This document shows positions 59,269 through 64,000 of a stretch of 64,000 bases of DNA, piece by piece. The translations under genes were made by a program, and so were the position numbers. Under the pieces are notes generated by a model that worked only from the letters and a program-made list of their open reading frames with translations, had not been told where the DNA came from and ran no database searches. How positions within the stretch are numbered: the stretch's first letter is position 1; every line of letters starts with the position of its first letter. The DNA comes from Streptomyces sp. WM6386 (lineage in GTDB: Bacteria > Actinomycetota > Actinomycetes > Streptomycetales > Streptomycetaceae), in assembly GCF_000972385.1 (NCBI RefSeq), contig NZ_JXTE01000029.1, positions 75,614 to 139,613 on the forward strand. Reading direction: 5' to 3'.

Positions 59269-59421
59269 CGCGTCACTCATATGGCGTGGCCGCCGTGGTA
59301 GCGCCGCTCATCGGCGGTGCCAAGGACACGCGCTCACCGGACGCGTCACTCACATGCCGACCGGCATGGCCGCGGTGGTAGTGCCGTTCATCGGCGGCGC
59401 CAAGGACACGCGCTCACCGGA
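59269..59421. repeat. imperfect tandem duplication (73 + 80 bases) in a gene-poor gap
   Basis: Unit 1 (59269-59341) and unit 2 (59342-59421) both begin CGCGTCACTCA and end CAAGGACACGCGCTCACCGG. One frame in each reads AAVV(A/V)P(L/F)IGGAKDTRSPD, so a coding fragment may have been duplicated. No flanking gene matches it. The rest of the 655-base gap between the CAP gene and the dehydrogenase holds the terminator and the promoter listed here and otherwise nothing I recognise. Confidence 0.75.
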
Positions 59422-59657
59422 CCGCGGAACCTCGCCATCCTCGCGGCGGCCCCCTCCACTCTGGGCCGCGCTCGCCCGAGATCTGCGCCATGACTCGCCC
59501 CCTTGGTCCGCGGAGCCCGTGGCACCCTGTGCCCGCCAGGACCGCGGGGGCTCATGCCCTGCGGGGTCGTGAGCCGGCATGTGCGGCCACGGCCCCGTCC
59601 GCATTCTCACCGCTCGGCCGCGAAGCCGTACAGCCGCCAGAACCCCCGTCGTGCGCC

Positions 59658-59694
59658 TTGACCACCGCTCGGCGCTGCATGATGCTGTGTTGCG
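59658..59694 (+). promoter_or_regulatory. promoter and operator of the mycothiol dehydrogenase unit
   Basis: TTGACC (59658-59663), 17 bases, GATGCT (59681-59686) and GTTGCG (59689-59694). The GTTGC element begins 31 bases after the -35 box, as in the two other promoters of the locus (33 and 32 bases). A common regulator is likely. Confidence 0.65.
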
Positions 59695-59759
59695 ACACAT
59701 GAGATGAGTGCCGTAATGAGCAACATCTGATTCGAGTCTCGACCAGCCGAGGAGTGGCC

Positions 59760-60845
59760 ATGACGCACCAGGTGCGTGCTGTCGTCGCGCGGGGCAAGGG
59801 TGCCCCCGTCAGCCTGGAGACGATCATCGTGCCCGACCCGGGACCGGGCGAGGCCCTGGTGAAGGTCGAGGCCTGCGGGGTCTGCCACACCGATCTGCAC
59901 TATCGCGAGGGCGGCATCAACGACGACTTCCCCTTCCTGCTGGGCCATGAGGCGGCGGGCGTGGTGGAGGCCGTGGGGGAGGGCGTCACCGATGTCTCCC
60001 CCGGTGACTTCGTCATCCTCAACTGGCGCGCCGTGTGCGGGCAGTGTCGGGCGTGTCTGCGCGGCCGGCCGTGGTACTGCTTCAACACCCACAACGCGAA
60101 GCAGAAGATGACCTTGCTCGACGGCACCGAGCTGTCGCCGGCGCTGGGTATCGGCGCGTTCGCGGAGAAGACGCTGGTGGCGGCGGGGCAGTGCACGAAG
60201 GTCGACCCCGCCGCGTCGGCGGCGGCCGTGGGGCTGCTGGGGTGCGGGGTGATGGCGGGCATCGGCGCCGCCATCAACACCGGCAATGTCGGACGCGGTG
60301 ACACGGTCGCGGTGATCGGCTGCGGGGGCGTGGGGGACGCTGCGGTCGTGGGGTCCAGCCTCGCGGGCGCGGCGCGGATCATCGCCGTCGACATCGACGA
60401 CAACAAGCTGGAGACCGCCAAGAAGCTGGGTGCGACCCACACCGTCAACTCCAGGAACACCGACGCGGTCGAGGCGATCCGTGAGCTGACCGGTGGCTTC
60501 GGCGCCGACGTCGTCATCGAGGCGGTCGGCCGCCCCGAGACGTACAAGCAGGCCTTCTACGCCCGTGACCTCGCGGGAACGGTCGTCCTCGTCGGTGTGC
60601 CCACCCCGGAGATGAAGCTCGAACTGCCCCTCCTGGACGTTTTCGGCCGTGGCGGTTCGCTGAAGTCCTCCTGGTACGGCGACTGCCTGCCCTCCCGCGA
60701 CTTCCCGATGCTCGTAGACCTCTATCTGCAGGGCCGGCTGAACCTGGACGCCTTCGTCACGGAGACCATCGCACTCGACGAGGTCGAGAAGGCCTTCGAG
60801 CGGATGCACGGCGGCGACGTCCTGCGCTCGGTGGTGGTGTTCTGA
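59760..60845 (+). CDS. mscR: S-(hydroxymethyl)mycothiol dehydrogenase
   Basis: A 361-residue class III-like zinc alcohol dehydrogenase. Catalytic zinc: C42, H63 and E64; structural zinc: C93, C96, C99 and C107; NAD site VIGCGGVG. The sequence pattern matches the mycothiol-dependent formaldehyde dehydrogenases of actinomycetes. It oxidises the formaldehyde-mycothiol adduct to S-formylmycothiol. Located with an MBL hydrolase and Rieske demethylase genes, it would remove formaldehyde made by the demethylase. ATG 59760 has GAGGAG upstream. Its stop overlaps the next start (TGATG). Confidence 0.92.
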   Translation: MTHQVRAVVARGKGAPVSLETIIVPDPGPGEALVKVEACGVCHTDLHYREGGINDDFPFLLGHEAAGVVEAVGEGVTDVSPGDFVILNWRAVCGQCRACLRGRPWYCFNTHNAKQKMTLLDGTELSPALGIGAFAEKTLVAAGQCTKVDPAASAAAVGLLGCGVMAGIGAAINTGNVGRGDTVAVIGCGGVGDAAVVGSSLAGAARIIAVDIDDNKLETAKKLGATHTVNSRNTDAVEAIRELTGGFGADVVIEAVGRPETYKQAFYARDLAGTVVLVGVPTPEMKLELPLLDVFGRGGSLKSSWYGDCLPSRDFPMLVDLYLQGRLNLDAFVTETIALDEVEKAFERMHGGDVLRSVVVF

Positions 60846-61474
60846 TGGCGGCCCGCATCGAACACCTCGTCACCTCGGGCACGTTCTCGCTGGACGGCGG
60901 CACCTGGGACGTCGACAACAACGTGTGGATCGTCGGCGACGACGACGAGGTGATCGTCATAGACGCCGCGCACGACGCCGAGGCCATCGCGGCGGCCGTC
61001 GGCGGGCGCACCCTGCGGGCGATCGTGTGCACCCACGCCCACAACGACCACATCGACGCGGCGCCCGCACTCGCGGAGCGCACCGGTGCCCCGATCCTGC
61101 TCCACCCGGACGACCTGCCGCTGTGGAAGCAGACCCACCCCGACCGCGCACCCGAGGGTGAACTGGCCGACGGGTGGGTGCTCGCGGTGGCCGGCGTCGA
61201 ACTGACCGTGCTGCACACCCCCGGGCACGCTCCGGGGGCGGTCTGCCTCCACGCCCCCGCCCTGACGGCGCTGTTCAGCGGCGACACGCTGTTCGCCGGT
61301 GGACCCGGGGCGACGGGCCGGTCGTACAGCCACTTCCCGACCATCGTCGACTCGATCCGGGACCGGCTGCTCACGCTCCCCGGCGAGACCGTCGTATACA
61401 CCGGACACGGGGACACGACGACCGTCGGCGCCGAGGCTCCACACTTGCAGGAGTGGATCGACCGCGGTTTCTGA
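60845..61474 (+). CDS. MBL-fold metallo-hydrolase (probable S-formylmycothiol hydrolase)
   Basis: A 209-residue metallo-beta-lactamase-fold enzyme: THAHNDHID (H64, H66, D68, H69), LHTPGHAPGA, FSGDTLF and YTGHGD. Members of this type, overlapping mscR, are thought to hydrolyse S-formylmycothiol to formate and mycothiol. Overlap TGATG with mscR ensures coupled translation. Confidence 0.9.
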   Translation: MAARIEHLVTSGTFSLDGGTWDVDNNVWIVGDDDEVIVIDAAHDAEAIAAAVGGRTLRAIVCTHAHNDHIDAAPALAERTGAPILLHPDDLPLWKQTHPDRAPEGELADGWVLAVAGVELTVLHTPGHAPGAVCLHAPALTALFSGDTLFAGGPGATGRSYSHFPTIVDSIRDRLLTLPGETVVYTGHGDTTTVGAEAPHLQEWIDRGF

Positions 61475-61592
61475 CCGCCCCCACGAGGCCTTCGCGCAGC
61501 GCCTGTCCCGCCTGTTTCCGCAGGTGGTACGGGCGCTGTGGGCTGCCCGGGGACCAGTCCGCAGGCCTGTTCGAACCAGGCCTTGTGATGCC

Positions 61593-61641
61593 TTGACAAC
61601 GGTTCGGAGCGGCCCTCAAACTGGCGTTGCGTCAATCGCAA
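61593..61641 (+). promoter_or_regulatory. promoter and operator of the ferredoxin/reductase unit
   Basis: TTGACA (61593-61598) and, 33 bases on, GTTGCG (61626-61631). The latter is half of a perfect inverted repeat TTGCG-TCAAT-CGCAA (61627-61641). The -10 box is weak (TCAAAC at 61616-61621), which suits an activator- or repressor-controlled promoter. Confidence 0.6.
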
Positions 61642-61669
61642 TCCGTTTCGCTATACGCACCGAGGTGTC

Positions 61670-62032
61670 ATGATGATTCCCGCGTGCCGCCTCGCGGATC
61701 TCCCGCGAGGTGAGGCCCACCGGCTCGACACAGATCCGCCGGTCTCGGTGTTCCACACCGACGACGGCGAGCTCTTCGCCATCGACGACACCTGCACCCA
61801 CCAGGACGCCTCGCTCGCCGACGGCTGGCTGGAGGGCTGCGAGGTGGAATGCCCGCTGCATGCCTCGAAGTTCGACCTGAGGACCGGCGCGGTCGACGCC
61901 CCGCCGGCCAAGCTGCCGGTCCGGACGCACGAGGTCTTCGTCGAGGACGGCATGGTCTACGTCCGGTTGTCCACGGCGGCGCCCAACCTCCCGCCCTGCA
62001 TATCCGCCCGGCTCGCCGGGGGTCCCGCGTGA
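61670..62032 (+). CDS. Rieske-type ferredoxin
   Basis: A 120-residue protein with a Rieske [2Fe-2S] site: C42 and H44 (TCTHQD), C61 and H64 (CPLHAS). It should carry electrons from the FAD reductase whose GTG start overlaps its stop by four bases to a Rieske oxygenase. It is the first gene of a two-gene unit. Start could be ATG 61670 or 61673. Confidence 0.93.
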   Translation: MMIPACRLADLPRGEAHRLDTDPPVSVFHTDDGELFAIDDTCTHQDASLADGWLEGCEVECPLHASKFDLRTGAVDAPPAKLPVRTHEVFVEDGMVYVRLSTAAPNLPPCISARLAGGPA

Positions 62033-63192
62033 GGACCGTCGCCGTGGTCGGCGCCTCGCTGGCCGGTCTGTCGGCTGCGCGCTCACTGCGCAGGCAGGGC
62101 TACGACGGGCGGCTCGTCGTCATCGGGGAAGAGCTCCACCGGCCCTACGACCGGCCCCCGCTCTCCAAGGAGTTCCTGGCCGGCACGCTCGGTGAGACCG
62201 AACTCTCCCTGGAGGCCGGTGACGAGGACCTGCGGGCCGAGTGGCTGCTCGGTACCCGCGCCGTCGGACTCGACCGCACGGACCGCGCCGTCCGGCTCGC
62301 CGACGGGCGTGAGGTGCGCGCCGACGGCGTCGTCATCGCGACCGGGGCCGCGGCCCGCACCCTCCCAGGCTCCGAGGGCCTGGCGGGAGTGCACACCCTG
62401 CGCACCCTGGACGACGCCCGCGCCCTGCGGGACGAACTGGCCCGCGGCGGACGGCTGGTGGTGATCGGCGGCGGCTTCATCGGCGCCGAGGTCGCCTCCA
62501 CGGCGTACGCCCTCGGTCTGGACGTGACCGTCGTCGAGGTGGCCCCGACGCCGCTCGCCGCGCCGCTCGGGGAGAGCATGGGTGCCGTCGTCTCCGCCCT
62601 CCACACCGACCATGGCGTGCGACTGCTGTGCGGCGTGGGGGTCAAGGGGCTGAGCGGGGAGAGCCGGGTCGACGCCGTCCTGCTCGAGGACGGCCGCAGT
62701 ATCCCGGCCGACATCGTCGTCGTCGGCGTGGGCGCGCGTCCGTGCGTCGAGTGGCTGGCGGGATCCGGCGTCGAGCTCGACAACGGCGTCAAGTGCGGCG
62801 CCGACGGCCGCACCGCCCTGGCCGGAGTGGTCGCGGTCGGTGACTGCGCCAACTGGTACGACCCGCGCGCGGGCTTCCACCGTCGTGTCGAGCACTGGAC
62901 CGGCGCCCGGGAGCGGCCCGACGCTGCGATCGCCACGCTGCTGGCGGGCGGCGCGGTGGAACCGGGTGTGCCCCGGCCGCCGTATTTCTGGTCCGACCAG
63001 TACGGCGTGAAGATCCAGTTCGTGGGGCACGCGGCGGCCGCCGACAGCGTGACCGTCGAGGCGGGTGCCGCGGACGACCGTGACGTGCTGGCCGTCTATC
63101 GGCGCGCCGGAGATCCGGTCGCCGTGCTCGGTATGAATCAGCCGCGGCTGTTCACGCGCTGGCGCAAGCAGCTCGCCGCCGCGGGCTCTTGA
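62029..63192 (+). CDS. FAD-dependent ferredoxin reductase
   Basis: A 387-residue two-dinucleotide-fold reductase: FAD site VAVVGASLAGLSAARSL, YDRPPLSKEFL, NAD site VVIGGGFIGAEVAS, and GVVAVGDCANWYDP before the C-terminal dimerisation domain. It matches the reductase partner of Rieske oxygenases. Translationally coupled to the ferredoxin (GTGA overlap). Its partner oxygenase is the following gene, separately promoted. Confidence 0.93.
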   Translation: MRTVAVVGASLAGLSAARSLRRQGYDGRLVVIGEELHRPYDRPPLSKEFLAGTLGETELSLEAGDEDLRAEWLLGTRAVGLDRTDRAVRLADGREVRADGVVIATGAAARTLPGSEGLAGVHTLRTLDDARALRDELARGGRLVVIGGGFIGAEVASTAYALGLDVTVVEVAPTPLAAPLGESMGAVVSALHTDHGVRLLCGVGVKGLSGESRVDAVLLEDGRSIPADIVVVGVGARPCVEWLAGSGVELDNGVKCGADGRTALAGVVAVGDCANWYDPRAGFHRRVEHWTGARERPDAAIATLLAGGAVEPGVPRPPYFWSDQYGVKIQFVGHAAAADSVTVEAGAADDRDVLAVYRRAGDPVAVLGMNQPRLFTRWRKQLAAAGS

Positions 63193-63244
63193 CACCGCCT
63201 CTCAGGCATCCCATGCTGCGGTTGCATATGGCACGCAGCGTTGC
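63189..63244 (+). promoter_or_regulatory. promoter and operator of the Rieske oxygenase
   Basis: TTGACA (63189-63194), 17 bases, CATGCT (63212-63217), then GTTGC (63221-63225) and again GTTGC (63240-63244). A 6-bp inverted repeat GCTGCG (63215-63220)/CGCAGC (63234-63239) surrounds the first element. The -35 box overlaps the stop of the reductase gene. Confidence 0.65.
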
Positions 63245-63322
63245 TCCATACACAACACCGTCCGGAGTCGCTCTTCCCGGCGCGTGAATGACCCCTCCCT
63301 GACGTTCTCCGAGGAGTGCCCC

Positions 63323-64000
63323 GTGACCTCGACCGGTCTGCCGGACAGCCTGATCGCCACCCTCCCCGGCTCCTCCTACACGGATCCGCAGATCTTCGCG
63401 CAGGAGCAGGAGCGCATATTCGAGACCATGTGGTTCTGTGTCGCGCGCGCCTCCGAACTGGCGAGGCCCGGCGCCTTCCGCACCGTCGACGTCGGCCGCG
63501 AGAGCATCCTCGTCACCCGGGCGCGCGACAACTCCGTCCGCGCCTACTTCAACGTCTGCCGGCACCGCGGCGCCAAGCTGTGCACGGAGGAGTCCGGCGA
63601 GGTCAAGCGGGCGTTCCAGTGTCCGTACCACGCCTGGACCTACGGCCTGGACGGCAAGCTCGTCGCGGCGCCCAACCTCACCAAGATGCCGGACGTCGGC
63701 CGTACCGAGTACGGCCTGGTGAGCGTGGCCGTGCGTGAATGGCTGGGTTATGTGTGGGTGTGCCTCGCGGAGAACCCGCCGTCCTTCGAGGAGGACGTCA
63801 TCGGCGAGGTCGTCTCCCGGCTCGGGGACGTGGAGTCGATCGAGCGCTATGACATCGACAGTCTCTCGGTCGGCAAGCGCATCGTCTATGACGTGAAGTC
63901 GAACTGGAAGCTCATCATCGAGAACTTCATGGAGTGCTACCACTGCGCGACCATCCACCCCGAACTCACCGAGGTGCTCCCGGAGTTCGCGGACGGTTAC
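63323..64000 (+). CDS. Rieske ring-hydroxylating oxygenase alpha subunit, betaine demethylase type (partial)
   Basis: The first 226 residues are in the window. Rieske site: C79/H81 (CRHRG) and C100/H103 (CPYHAW). Mononuclear iron ligands H207 and H212 lie in ENFMECYHCATIHPEL. This arrangement, with a separate reductase and mycothiol-dependent formaldehyde enzymes next door, resembles GbcA-type glycine betaine monooxygenase. It would convert glycine betaine to dimethylglycine and formaldehyde. GTG 63323 follows CGAGGAG. The gene runs off the window end. Confidence 0.88.
   Translation, partial: MTSTGLPDSLIATLPGSSYTDPQIFAQEQERIFETMWFCVARASELARPGAFRTVDVGRESILVTRARDNSVRAYFNVCRHRGAKLCTEESGEVKRAFQCPYHAWTYGLDGKLVAAPNLTKMPDVGRTEYGLVSVAVREWLGYVWVCLAENPPSFEEDVIGEVVSRLGDVESIERYDIDSLSVGKRIVYDVKSNWKLIIENFMECYHCATIHPELTEVLPEFADGY

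Noticed and set aside
1..64000. Mobile elements, integrases, tRNA genes, rRNA genes or phage genes
   Set aside because: No transposase, integrase or attachment-site-like duplication and no tRNA cloverleaf was recognised by eye; a scan with dedicated tools would be needed to exclude small ones.

Overview
The DNA is about 70% G+C with strong third-position GC bias, frequent GTG starts, GGAGG-type ribosome sites, Tat-exported enzymes, mycothiol-linked enzymes and an S-adenosylmethionine methyltransferase family typical of actinomycetes. This points to a Streptomyces (or very close relative) chromosome, in an accessory arm-like region: many regulators, secreted hydrolases, orphan small genes and several broken genes. 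I saw no rRNA, tRNA, CRISPR array, transposase or phage structural gene.

Layout. 0-4.2 kb: a small stress membrane protein, a Tat-exported DUF3500 protein and an OmpR-type two-component pair. 4.7-9.2 kb: a sugar-acid catabolic cluster (zinc dehydrogenase, FAH-family hydrolase, IclR regulator and divergent IlvD/Edd dehydratase). 9.2-23 kb: mixed regulators, methyltransferase, PIG-L deacetylase, a serine-triplet repeat protein, barstar-like protein, nucleases/phosphatases, an ArsR/SRPBCC operon with two identical operators, and an LRR protein. 22.7-23.9 kb: a protein that reads as two fused histone folds, next to a decayed HAD gene. 23.9-32.4 kb: secreted metalloprotease-like protein, a giant double-GH43 enzyme and a nitrate/nitrite-sensing kinase. 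32.6-43.9 kb: a frameshifted carbonic anhydrase, a repeat protein, a PLC-like membrane protein, hydrolases, a TioE/erythromycin-esterase pair and other small enzymes. 44.1-48.6 kb: an exported glycoside hydrolase operon (GH95, GH97 and the stump of a third enzyme) behind a well-formed promoter with paired operators. 48.6-54.6 kb: a CHAT (caspase-like) protease module with TPR protein, small cysteine-rich protein and membrane protein, which abuts the truncated glycosidase. 54.6-59.1 kb: methyltransferase, small proteins, secreted EEP phosphatase and CAP-domain protein. 59.7-64 kb: a glycine-betaine-demethylase-type locus with mycothiol-dependent formaldehyde oxidation.

How genes work together. 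In the last locus a Rieske oxygenase and its FAD reductase would remove a methyl group from a quaternary amine and release formaldehyde; the S-(hydroxymethyl)mycothiol dehydrogenase and the MBL-fold hydrolase would oxidise it. Three transcription units there share the same promoter plus GTTGC operator layout. The glycosidase clusters suggest growth on fucose-, galactose- or arabinose-containing plant polymers, and the dehydratase/FAH/dehydrogenase cluster could process a released sugar acid.

Most notable: the twin histone-fold protein at 22.7-23.5 kb, the CHAT protease module at 48.6-54.6 kb, and the small membrane protein at 13.7-14.1 kb with serine at every third residue for 26 triplets. 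All family assignments were made by eye from motifs; no database search was run.
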